Part shown: positions 32,601 to 44,443 of the stretch, one piece after another | How the letters are laid out: every line of letters starts with the position of its first letter | Numbering within the stretch: the first letter of the stretch is position 1 | Assembly: GCA_935421135.1 (NCBI GenBank) | Contig: OW285193.1 | Span: 18,886,252 to 18,950,251, forward strand | DNA: 64,000 nt | Direction: 5' to 3' | Source of the DNA: Bugulina stolonifera | Taxonomy: Eukaryota > Bryozoa > Gymnolaemata > Cheilostomatida > Bugulidae | Translations under genes and position numbers: made by a program | The notes under the pieces: generated by a model | Told to the model about the DNA's origin: nothing | Databases searched by the model: none | The model's input: the letters and a program-made list of their open reading frames with translations, nothing else

Positions 32601-34611
32601 TACCAAGTGTTTGCTAATAAGGAGGTCATTGTGTCGGCTGGTGCCATCAACTCCCCTCACCTCCTGCTATTGTCCGGTGTAGGACCTAAGGCTGAGCTGG
32701 AGAGACACAAGGTGAGAGCTCTGTATCAGAGGCAGGCTAACATATTGGTTAAGTAACCGTTACACATCTGTTTCCTGTAAGAGTTTAAAATCTAAAATTC
32801 CTTCAGATTCTGTATCTAGTCCATCACTAGATAGAACGTCACACTGCCTTGCCTTAACGTCATGAACTGCTATGTGCACAGATTCCAGTTGTTGCTGATC
32901 TACCAGTCGGTCTCAACTATCAAGATCATGCTACGATATTCGTTCAGATGTACTTTGACAAACCAAACAACGTTGGTCTAATCGATAAGGATGAACCTAC
33001 TACTCTCTCTGCTGGTCTCAACTTTAAATTAAGAGGTCAAGGTAAGATAACTTCTCAGTCTTCTGCATACTCACCACTGTTATTCTGGAGCATTTTTAAA
33101 CGTGTCACTCCCTAATAATCCTACAGGGGTGCTGACAGCAGACCCAATTCAGATGATGAGCTTCCTCGACGTTACTGGTGATCGGTGCGTGACCAACGAC
33201 AAAATGCCCAAACTGCAGCTCAGTGCCCTGGGGCTGATCCTCAGCAGCCATAAAGGGGACAGATACGTGAGCAGTTTGAACCTGCTACCAGATGTCGTAA
33301 GTACCATCTATCAGCTCATGTGGTTGAAACCAAAGATTACTAGTAGAAAGTAATACATGTGGTGTGTGGACATTGTTTGTGAATAGGGAGCTAGTCCTTG
33401 CAACTATTTCTGCATTGGAGTATCAGTTGTGAAATCTACCCTGACTTTTGTAGAACTTTGTGCAATTCTCTGTGCGATACTTTTAGGAACACACCTACTT
33501 CTTCAAGAACTCCCACAGAGCTGGTTCCACGTTATCAGCTACTATACTCCACCCTGAAGGAACAGGCAGCATAACCCTGGCTAGTGCTGACCCTTTTGAT
33601 CGTCCAGTTGTTGATCCTAAGCTTCTCTCTGCTCCAAAAGACCGGGAAGCTGCAAGGGCAGGTAATGTTACTGCACCTACCCTATCATTGTTTTAGTGCT
33701 TAGATTCTGGTCTACAGTAGGTTTTACTGCGGTTATTATCACATGAGTGATAGTGCATATAGCCAACAGGAGACTTACAGCAGTGAACCCAGTACACTGT
33801 ACCCTAAGCAACTACTAGTGTACCTCTGGATATGCTCCAGCCTACTAGATTAAGATGAAGATATAGTATATGTAAGGCAGGCTCCTTGTTGACACCATAT
33901 CTGCATGATAACCATTTACATTCCACTGTGTATGCAGTATGTAACCACAGCTGATGTATGCAAGTGAATAAAATAATATGCTTTTGTTTCTCTATGAGTA
34001 TAACAGTATAATTTATGATTGCAGCTGTGGTTATGTTGATAATATTATGTACTGATGTCTTTGTGTGTGTGTGTGTGCTGGCAGGGCTACGATACATGAG
34101 AGACTTGGTAAATACTGAGACTATGAAAGCACATGGAGCCTACCTGATAGATGAGAAATACTCCACCAGAGAGAGAATTTCACCAGATGTTGATCCTTCA
34201 TCAGATGAATTTCTAGATGAGATGATCAACAACTTCACTGGAGTTCTCTACCACCCTGCTGGTTCTTGTAAGATGGGGGCATCAGGTGATCGAACAGTTG
34301 TTGTAGACGAACAGCTGAGGTAAGACACTGATGTCTATAACAGATATATACAAACACTCAAGTAACAATCACCAATTTATGATAATTTAAAATAATACTA
34401 CGCCACTGCAATCAAAATAACAACCATCAACTTTAAAGTTTATAATAATGTATGCTTATGTTTCCATGGTTACAGAGTACAAGGTGGAATACTAGGACTA
34501 AGAGTGGTAGATAACTCCATAATGCCTCATCTAACATCTGGGAATACTAATGCTCCTGCTATAATGATTGGAGAGAAGGGTGCTCATATGATTCTACAAA
34601 CTTATATGTGA
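29641..34611 (+). CDS. GMC oxidoreductase (choline dehydrogenase-like), copy 1
   Basis: Eleven exons: 29641-29806, 30090-30298, 31063-31243, 31352-31483, 32286-32407, 32541-32711, 32882-33041, 33127-33296, 33487-33661, 34085-34319, 34476-34611. They total 618 residues, a normal family length, with all phases matching. An N-terminal hydrophobic stretch near residues 19-32 ([14 protein letters not shown]) suggests a membrane anchor. The FAD-binding GxGxxG is in [14 protein letters not shown] with the distal LLLEAGG. The GMC signatures are [12 protein letters not shown] and [16 protein letters not shown]. The catalytic His is in [14 protein letters not shown], after the [10 protein letters not shown] motif. 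GMC enzymes oxidise alcohols with FAD; the substrate is unknown. Exon 2 ends inside a 33-bp minisatellite that repeats its donor. The donor after exon 3 (CAGAG then GTCTGG) is weak. Confidence 0.85.
30279..30702. repeat. 33-bp minisatellite spanning the exon-2 donor of GMC copy 1
   Basis: About 13 units of GGGTACAGGGATCAGGTGTG plus TTGTATCTGTCAG. Each unit contains the donor CAG|GTGTGT and an acceptor-like CTGTCAG, and the unit is 11 in-frame codons. The frame stays open through the whole array. Confidence 0.93.
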
Positions 34612-35900
34612 TGAGAGTTATAATTTATTACTTCACCTGATGATTTGTTCCATACAATAAATTACACTGTAGTAAATTTATCCAATCAGAATTTATTATT
34701 GTTTATAACTGGTTACAAACATACAAACATATTATAACTAACTAAGTGCATAAACCCGTTGGATGAGTATACACACTACAATTCTGACATACGGTGTATT
34801 TATGTATGTATTATTGTATTTATAAAAATTATGATGAAATTATCTGAAATTTCTGCTTCACAAATGTACAAACTGACTACAAGAGCATGTAAGTTGTCAC
34901 TTTGCTGAAATTAAACTTTCTAAGATGGCCGCTCGGCACCTGGTTTCTCATACAAAAGATAAAGATTTTGCATTTGGCCCACACTGGTGTGTTTGTGGCC
35001 CTGGGACAGAAGTGAGCCGGAAAATTCTTGAGCAGTTGGTCGGCGCCTGATAATTAGTGATAGTGATACCCACACTAAATAACTGCAGTGTTGCAAGACA
35101 GATTCTAAGGCTAGCTTGGCTTGCTCGCTGCATCAAAGTAAAAATGTGGCAGTGACTGCCAGTAGATGGACATAATATTATGCTCTGCACTCGTGGGTAG
35201 CATATTATTGCAAAGATATGATTTATGACTTTATTCATCCCTGCTAACAACTTGCCAATATTATAACACTCGCCAGTATAATACTTGTCAATACTTCTAC
35301 TTCTCAGGAAAACTGTATAGAGTTGTAATCTTTGAGTATAAGCAACACAATTGTGTACCCTCATGTCACCTGAACACCATCTACACTGACTTGTACTCTT
35401 TACATTGTAAAGCATAGCACTAACTGGGGCTTCTACACCATTAATATTGTTGGTGATGCCTCAGCAAGAGAGTTTCAATGTGTTCAACTAAACCTGGATG
35501 TTGAATATGATAAATATATTCTACTGTACATCAGCCATATATACATGTATAATATGTCCACCAGTGAACACACATTCATAATTGTACATGTATATACAAG
35601 GCTGATGGGTGTATACAGTATAATATATTATACAGTTGGCATGTCTGACTGTATATTACATAGTTGGCATGTCTGACTGCATATTACATAGTTAGCATGT
35701 CTGACTATTATATTATTCAGTTGGCATGTCTGACTATATATTATACAGTTGGAATGTCTGACATTTTTGGTTGCCCTTGCTGCTTGTGCATGTCAGTTAA
35801 GATATCTGCTGAGTGGAGAGGAATTGCACCTTTAAGCTACTAGTTTACATGTACTAGTATTAGTACTATATAGAAATAGTAGTGGTGGGCCTCAACTAAG
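34612..35900. other. Spacer between the two GMC copies
   Basis: No gene seen. A ~28-bp repeat with GTTGGCATGTCTGACT occurs at 35636-35765. Confidence 0.5.
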
Positions 35901-36818
35901 ATGGAGGAACTAAAAGACAAAGTAGTAGATATTCTGGCTGATAATAGAAGACTAGCCTGTGGACTTGTAGCCTCTGTATCCTTAGCTCTTGTGTTGAGGA
36001 GACTGATACGTCAGTATCGTAGTCAGGTGACTACCAATCCAAACACTCACTACGATTTCATTATTGGTAAGTAAGCAAATAGCGGGACCTTGCAATTACA
36101 TGGATATATAGGGCCTACAATATTTAGTTGTGTATTTGTAGCACGTATTGTACAATTGTGTATTTTTTCTTCTGGGCTGTAACAACTATTTTCAGTTGTT
36201 GGGGCATAGTAAATTTAAACCAAAGATCCAAAAGGCTACCACAAAAATTCTGAAGAAAGTTAAAGCTAGTTTGAGACACTTTTCCCCTCTGGGATGACTA
36301 CCACAGACCTCCGATCTTGTCTCCTGTCTCCATGGTGACATGACAACAAACCTGTACTTGTAATAGCTAAAGCCAGTATTACATCTAACATGTAGCCTAC
36401 ATGTATGTATGTACTGCATAATATTCTATTCAGATAAGGGACTATGTATGGAGTTATTATCCCCTGCACCTTACACAATTAGGGAATAAAAACTCCAAGC
36501 AAAGATTTTACCTTACTTCTGCACATTTGAAGGCATTGCAGTAAACACCATAAAACTGCTTTCAGCTGAGCATTTTTGTATAATTTTGCATGTAAATATG
36601 GGCCTATGGTCATGTTATAATTGTTACAGTGGGGGCGGGGTCAGCAGGATGTGTACTAGCCAATAGACTGTCAGCCAATGGCAGGTTCACTATTCTCCTA
36701 CTGGAAGCTGGGGGAGAGGAGACAGACTACCCGAGTACAGAGGTTCCACTTCTACCGTCTGTGGCCTGCACAGAAGACGGTGCTATGTGGACAGACTTGA
36801 CGTCTCCTCAAGATAACT

Positions 36819-37205
36819 GTCAGGGGTACAGGGATCAGGTGTGTTGTATCTGTCAGGGGTACAGGGATCAGGTGTGTTGTGACTGTCAGAAGTACAGGGA
36901 TCAGGTGTGTTGTATCTGTCAGGGGTACAGGGATCAGGTGTGTTGTGACTGTCAGAAGTACAGGGATCAGGTGTGTTGTATCTGTCAGGGGTACAGGGAT
37001 CAGGTGTGTTGTATCTGTCAGGGGTACAGGGATCAGGTGTGTTGTATCTGTCAGGGGTACAGGGATCAGGTGTGTTGTATCTGTCAGGGGTACAGGGATC
37101 AGGTGTGTTGTGACTGTCAGGGGTACAGGGATCAGGTGTGTTGTATCTGTCAGGGGTACAGGGATCAGGTGTGTTGTATCTGTCAGGGGTAGAGGGATCA
37201 GGTGT
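36819..37205. repeat. 33-bp minisatellite of GMC copy 2
   Basis: About 12 units, same unit and same gene position as the array at 30279, with GACTGTCAGAAG variants not seen in copy 1. Confidence 0.93.
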
Positions 37206-37697
37206 GTTGTATCCATTTACAGTCATGTAACTATGGTGGTAAGCTGATACATGGAATGACATGTTTATAGCACTTACTTATTGGTTTCCAATTTTTTAAA
37301 GAACTTTGTAGACCTGCATAACTTTACTATACATGAACCTGTATATATATAAACATATGGGTAGGCTAATATTGTATTTAAATGTATTACAGAGATGCAG
37401 CTGTATGCATGGGAAAGTGTTGGGAGGTAGTAGTTCTGTGAACTGGATGATATATGCTAGATGACACAGAGATGACTACAATAGCTGGGAGCAGATGGGA
37501 TGCAGTGGTTGGGGCTGGAACAATGTGAAGGAATACTTTAAGAAGATGGAGGACTACTTTATGGTGGACAGAGGTCTGGATTTATTGTTTTATGGAATAT
37601 CAGCCATAACTTGCATTGCATGTTGTACATGTACCACTAGTACTTGTACTAACAGAGATCTCACCCTGCATACTATTTCAGATGAGCTAGGTCACGG

Positions 37698-40128
37698 CAA
37701 AGTGGTATATAGAGAAAGTGGCGACAACGGCGATGTTGACCTTCACCTTGTGGACGCCATCTTAGGTCAGTTTTCCAGACAATAGCTAGCTGTGCGGTGC
37801 TTTATGGCTGTTCTAATAACAGCAAAAATGGCTGTTAATGCACAAATTTCTACTAGATCCTAAGCGACGAGCAGCCTGGGCCCATAGAGTGTTACGGAAA
37901 GGATGGGAGCCTACTAACAGCAGTGTTTTATGCAGTGTTAGTACTTAACAAACTTCCACTATGACTATCACTATGATAATCACAACTACTGAACTAGTAC
38001 TACTACTAAATTTAAAATTATTAGTTTTGCAAGTGCATTGCATGTATGTTATATACTGCTATTACTACTGCTGCTACTGTTACTACTGCTATTACTACTG
38101 CTATTACTACTACTAGTGCTACTACTTGCATCTGATCTTATTTATTTATTTATTATAATAATTATTATATTATTATAATAATTTATAATAATTAATATAA
38201 AATATATAAATTATTTATAATAATAATTATTATTATAACTGAATAATATATTTGGAATTCGAAACTTGTTTATTCAACAAATGTAAGTAAGTAGGCCAAG
38301 TAGTAGTAAGTTCAAGTCAGTTTGTTGTTGCTGCCGCATTGCAAAGTTTCCCTTTTTAGTTTTCTTTTTGTTACAAGTAATTAATTACTGGCAACTACAT
38401 GCAGTGATAGTTGTTGACATTGTTTTAGCTTTAAATATTCTTTAAAGCTTAAGTTCTTTGATGGAATTTGGGTATGAAGAGAGCTTTATTTATTGTATCA
38501 GCATGAACAGTGCATACAAAATTGATTTAAGCTTAAAATAGAAACTTAGCACAAGAAGTCTATAGTTCAGCTAGTGCTCTCAGTTTTTTCCTTTGATTGA
38601 GATGTAGTGTTTAATACAGTATAAACAAAAGTTAACTGTGCTAGAAATTAATTTATTTTATATTCATGTGCAATCTTTTATAGGCTCACTTCTTACACGA
38701 TGACTATGAGCAACGTCATTCCATCTATCTTTACTCACCGGCTATTGAATCAATGCAAGGAGCGGTCTAAACGACTGAAACACTGTGAGAGTGCTTCTGG
38801 AGCAGCCAGTCAACAATCTATCTTATTCTCTGCTTCAGACCACAACCATGCTCTGTCCAAACTGACATGTTAACAGGTATATCTAATGTCAAATGTTTAA
38901 CAATTTTTTTGACACCGTATTCACAAAATGTAATGGTCGACATTTAACACAGTGCAATCTTTTAGTATGTGCAAAATGTGGATGTGTATATTCAGAAGAC
39001 GTGGTGATTGATACCATAAGGATGAATAATGAGATGGCAGCTCGCAGTGTCAGTGAACTTTCCCTAAAACTGTCTTCTGTAAAAAAGAACTTCAAAAGGT
39101 ATGCTGAGCACAGATCCATATATTAAATCATTTCAAAAATGTAAATGAACACGTAGCTAGAGCAGTCATGTGAGTTATATTAGAAAATTAGAGTTGTGCG
39201 TATGTTATATTTTTCTATTGTAAATATAGGTTAACGCCATGAACGATCAAGAATCATAATGTTGCTTGCTACTGGATGAGATGGCACTAAGACCTAGCAT
39301 TGATTATGATCTTTCAAGTGGCAGTGTTATCATTTTTCAACAGGTCTAACAGTACGACGGAAGCAGACAGACGGTGGCTTATTATTTCTCTGGGCCTGGT
39401 AACTTTTGATGAACTGGCACATGTTGTTTGAACATTGTTGTAGTAACATAATTGCTGCTCTGTATGATAATCTCATAAAGCTATTTAGTTGTGCAATATC
39501 TTTATTTACAGTGGTTTTAAGTGCATATATATGTATTTCATGAGTTGTGTGTGACTAAATGTCAAAGTAAATAGAATTTATCACTGTTTTGTAGAACAGG
39601 TGTGTAAGAGCGAAAATTTTACAGTAAAGTACAATTTTCATTTACTCAGTTTTTTGTATTAATGCACATATTTTAGTTAGAAGTTGTATGTAACTAGTTT
39701 TGTCTGAAATCCTATTTTGATGCTCTAATGGCAAGCATTTTTACAATAACTTTTACTTGTTTGTTTCAATGCATGAATTTTAGGAATTTCTGAATTTTGC
39801 AACTGTAGCTCATACCCACACTTAGCTGTTTGCCTGCTTTCATGTGCTCTATGTTTGAGTGGTTGCTGCAAATAAAGTTATTTGTGCTATAAATACCATT
39901 TCAGCTTGATTCTAAGCTGTATTTTGGTTCTTGAATCAACTAATACAATGGGAATTGCGTTTCCATAGATGGGATGTGGAAAGACAATCTTAGGAACATT
40001 AAAAATTAACGAAAAGTAGATTAAAAATTCCAATAAGTATAACAGTTGTCAATAGCGACTGTTAGTTGTTTGACTCAATATGGCGTTCAAATCGCCCGTT
40101 GTCGCCACTTTGTTTATATACCCCTTTG
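37698..40128. mobile_element. P-like DNA transposon with THAP domain, decayed
   Basis: The terminal inverted repeats read CAAAG(T/G)GGTATATA then AAAGTGGCGACAACGG. The flanks carry GGTCACGG at 37690-37697 and 40129-40136, an 8-bp target duplication. The interior encodes remnants of a THAP zinc finger, the DNA-binding domain of P-element transposases, which also make 8-bp duplications. No intact transposase is present. It was inserted into coding exon 4 of the GMC duplicate. Confidence 0.78.
37782..38760 (+). pseudogene. THAP-domain transposase relic
   Basis: The first zinc ligands are read in CAVLYGCSNNSKNG from 37791, preceded by ATA where a start codon would be expected. A frame shift near 37845 leads to DPKRRAAWAHRVLRKGWE, then VLCS before a GTTAGT donor at 37937 and AHF after the acceptor at 38684, together giving the C2CH pattern. 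Later sequence runs into a stop at ~38768. The start and frame defects show it is dead. A 77-codon frame at 38893-39126 with CAKCGC may be a further remnant. Confidence 0.7.
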
Positions 40129-41225
40129 GGTCACGGTGGCCCACTAACTGTATCTGAGAATAGGAATTATGGGATAGCTGACCTACTTATACAAGCGTCT
40201 GCTGAACTTGGTATTCCAGAGAATTCATGTTACAACAGTGGAGTGAATAACGGTACACGTCATACCAGTACTACTTACAGTCAGGGGTTTATTATATCGT
40301 ATATGAACACAGTACATATCCTCACATTGTAGTATATCATCGTTATATATGGGTATCAAAATATGGCCAAATATTTTACTGTAAAATACAGGTACAACTA
40401 GAGTTCACATTACTACTAGGAATGGAAGGAGATGTAGCACTGCCAAAGCCTACCTTAGACCGGCAATGTCAAGGTCAAATCTACATGTGATCACAGGAGC
40501 TCACACTACTCAGGTATACTTTCATAGATGATTGTACATTGAGCTCTCAGTTAACTCTAGTCTCCTATTCATGTTTGTAACTCCAGTTAGATGCTACTTG
40601 TGTTTATTTTCATGTAAATGTTATTCATGTCTGTGTCTCCATGTAGATATTATTTGAGGGCAAAAGAGCAGTAGGGGTGAAGTATGTAAAGGAAGGAGGT
40701 AATTCATACCAAGTGCTTGCTAATAAGGAGGTCATTGTGTCGGCTGGTGCCATCAACTCCCCTCACCTTCTGTTATTGTCCGGTGTAGGACCTAAGGCTG
40801 AGCTGGAGAGACACAAGGTGAGAGCTCTCTATCAGAGGCAGGCTAACATATTGGTTACGTAACCGTTACACATCTGTTTCCTGTAAGAGTTTAAAATCTA
40901 AAATTCCTTCAGATTCTGTATCTAGTCAATCACTAGATAGAATGTCACACTGCTTTACCTTAACGTCATGAACTGTTATGTGCACAGATTCCAGTTGTTG
41001 CTGATCTACCAGTCGGTCTCAACTATCAAGATCATGCTACGATATTCGTTCAGATGTACTTTGACAAACCAAACAACGTTGGTCTAATCGATAAGGATGA
41101 ACCTACTACTCTCTCTGCTGGTCTCAACTTTAAACTTAGAGGTCAAGGTAAGATAACTTCTCAGAAATATGCTGCGAAATGTTTCCCCGTGTCCCACTCC
41201 TACTCATGTTAACACTGATGTATAT

Positions 41226-41898
41226 TGTAATGGTACGCACAGTCGTATCTTACATCTGACACTCATTCTTGTGCACATACATGTATATATCTGCTTGTAC
41301 TTTATTCTATGTAACTCCTATGTTATCGTATATACTTGTATAATTATCGCTAAGTCTTTTAATGCCTTTTATACCCATGTACAGAGGCCCGACCTCTCAG
41401 AATCCATTGATATTCATTTTGTACATGAATTGGACCATTATAAGCAACTTTTGCAGAACCCGACCTATTTTGGGTCGGCCGTCGGGCTTCCGGCGGCCAT
41501 CTTGTTGCGCAACTTCCGGACGACCTCACGTTGTCTTTTCCCGACACTACGTCGGGCGGAAGTCCTTATACTATATAAAGGGCATTGTTTCACTGTTCAT
41601 TGTCTCAGTCTTCACTTGGCTTTCAATAAAGACACATCTATACTTGATACAGAGACTTTCACTTCCTTTTGTCAGGTCATTCGCTTAGCGAACCGCCTAC
41701 TAGGTCGGATCACTCTCTTTCAACGTATAGTCTGAAGGTCAGACTTGGGACCAGATGGGTCGTCTCTGGTAGTTATTGGGCTACTGAGACCGCTCGATCT
41801 TTCATGTAATGCGAAGTCCTATTACCACTCATAGGCACTTCATTTCTGGGTCGATAGTCGTCCAAGGACGACCGCACCAAATCACAGAAACCATTACA
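41226..41898. mobile_element. Solo LTR, 673 bp
   Basis: It begins TGTAATGG and ends CCATTACA and is flanked by ATAT on both sides (41222-41225, 41899-41902), a 4-bp target duplication. Inside are a TATA box (CTATATAAAG, 41571-41580) and AATAAA at 41625-41630 in the expected order for an LTR read on the plus strand. No internal retroelement sequence is adjacent, so recombination between LTRs probably removed it. Orientation is same-sense as the GMC duplicate. Confidence 0.8.
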
Positions 41899-43618
41899 AT
41901 ATGTACATGATTGTATATTATGTTATTCACCTTTCAGTAATTGTGTTTGCTATTATATTATGCTCACTATCTATTCAGTATACAATCATGTACAGTTATC
42001 TACTTGTTGCCTGGCTGTTTCGGTGCCACAATCATATATATGAACAGCATCAGAATATGTACGAATAGTCTTTAGTAACTTCTTTAACAACTTACCAGTT
42101 ACGTACGACTGCTCCTGAAGCCCAACAGGAAGTACAGCTCTACACCCCACCTCAAGACGACCTACAGATAGATCATAGATATAACCACTTTATGTATACA
42201 TATACATGTACATGTAATAATATAGCTGTATGCATTGCATGATAGAATGCTACATGTATATATTTGCTAACTACAACAATACCACGGTAGCCATCTTGGA
42301 ATAAACTTCCTTCTACCTAAGTACTAACTCTCTCTCTTTCACAGGAGTATTGGCCTCAAACCCTGTTCAGATGACGGGTTTTATGGACGTCAAAGATGGC
42401 AAGTGTGTGACCAATGAGAGAATGCCGAGAGTACAGATTGGGGCCCTTGGAATGAGCATGAGCAGTCATAAAGGGGACAAATACGTGAGCAGTCTAAACA
42501 TGCTGCCAGATGTTGTGAGTAAAATTTTACTAAGAATGCATATACACACACACTGATCTCTTCTAAATGCAGGTAGACACTATATTTTTCGTAAGCCTGA
42601 GAGATTGTACCCATACAAGTATTAATTGTAATCCGTGTATCTAGTGTAGCTACTTGTAGAAGTAGCAGCTCAAGATGAAGATTCAGAGATCTTGGTGACT
42701 ATTCCATGAGATAGGCCTACTGAACATACAGTAACTTCCTCTCCGCCATACTTTTAGGAGCACAATTACTATTTCAAGAACTCTCACAGAGCTGGTTGTA
42801 TGTTAACAGCTACTCTACTCCACCCTGAAGGAACAGGCAGCATAACCCTGGCTAGTGCTGACCCATTTGATCGTCCAGTTGTTGACCCCAAGCTTCTCTC
42901 TGCTCCAAAAGATAGAGAAGATATAAAGGCAGGTGGGTGATTCTATCGTCTTCTGCGTAACCAGTCAATGTTGAGAGTAGCATGTGATTTGCTCTGCTAT
43001 GATTCGGCTATTCGTGCCACCAACCAGCGTTGATGATATTAATGTAGACATTACTACCTGTTTCTCCATGTACATATTCTCTTAGGCCTACGGTACATGA
43101 GAGACCTTGTTAATACTAAAACTATGAAAGCACACGGAGCTTACCTTATAGATGAGAAATATTCCACCAGAGAGCGAATTTCACCAGATGTAGATCCTTC
43201 ATCAGATGAATTTCTAGATGAAGTGATCAAAAACTTGACTACACTTTTCTACCACCCTGCTGGTTCTTGTAAGATGGGGGCATCAGGTGATCGAACAGTT
43301 GTTGTGGACGAACAGCTGAGGTAAGACACTGATGTCTATAACAGATACATGTACAACCACTCAAGTAACAATCACTCAATTTATGATAATTTAAAATAAT
43401 ACTACGCCACTGCAATCAGAATAACAACCATTAAATTTAAAGTTTATAATAATGTATGCTTATGTTTCCATGGTTACAGAGTACAAGGTGGAATACTAGG
43501 ACTAAGAGTGGTAGATAACTCCATAATGCCTCACCTAACATCTGGGAATACTAATGCACCTGCTATAATGATTGGAGAGAAGGGTGCTCATATGATTCTA
43601 CAGACTTACAAACCGTGA

Positions 43619-44443
43619 TCAGTATTGTGTTTCCTTACTTCTAGAATGAACTTGCATCACTATAATAATTCTAGCTAGGTTATGGTATCTTATGCATTTA
43701 ACTATATTGGTGAGGCTGCACCAATTACGTAGCAAGAATTGTTCTATATGTTACAGGCCTAATGTAATTCTTACTACAAGGGAATTGTCTTCTCTTTATT
43801 TTGTAATGTGTCTACTCTTATTCCAAACTCCAACTAGAACATATTAGGGCTTTCTTACTCAGGTTTGTTGTATTTGTGCTACTATAAGCAGAGTAGTTGT
43901 GTTCTCTTGCCCACACTTAACCACCCGAACAATCTGCAATGGTGCTTTGCTTTGCTTTGTTAGAGTAAAGAGAAATAATACATGCTAGTATCTTGAATTT
44001 CATCCTAACTCCTAATGATTTTACAGCTCACTACTGCAGATCCAGGCATCAACAATGTACAATTAAAGTTAAGTAGTGTCAACTGTACCTTGCAACACAC
44101 TTTTCTATTTCTCAAATTTTTCTTCATTTCTACTATTCTACAGCTACCATTCTATGTCCTATAGTACATGTTTTATGGCTTTCCAAGCAAAAAATAACAC
44201 AGAAGTAGATTTATACACAAAATTAGTAAGTTATTATTAGCGTTGAAAGAAATTGAGAGACAAAAAATAGTAATTACTGAAGACATTTGAACAAATAAGC
44301 AAAGTATTTTGGGCAAAAATGGCAGTAATGGCCTGCAATGGTAATAGTCGACAATAAAATGGCTAGAAACAACTAAGCCTGGTGAGACAAAAAATGAGAA
44401 ATATTTTGGATTAATTTCTCTTTCCTTAGAATGGTAAATATTA
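43619..44443. other. Intergenic, no gene seen
   Basis: AT-rich sequence between convergent genes (GMC copy 2 on plus, CxxC-family gene on minus). No open frame or array is supported. Confidence 0.5.

Larger units (their letters stand above)
35901..43618 (+). pseudogene. GMC oxidoreductase, copy 2 (disrupted)
   Basis: Tandem duplicate of the gene at 29641. Matching exons: 35901-36066, 36630-36838, 37393-37573, 37682-37697 continued at 40129-40252, 40392-40513, 40647-40817, 40988-41147, 42345-42514, 42758-42932, 43086-43320, 43480-43618. Two lesions are visible. A TGA at 37462-37464 replaces the Gly codon after MIYAR, just beyond GMC signature 1. A 2.4-kb transposon interrupts the exon encoding [12 protein letters not shown]. 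The C-terminal exons keep [14 protein letters not shown] and remain open. An LTR sits in the intron after 41147. Exons 5-7 are almost identical to copy 1, whereas exon 8 is clearly diverged. Confidence 0.85.
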
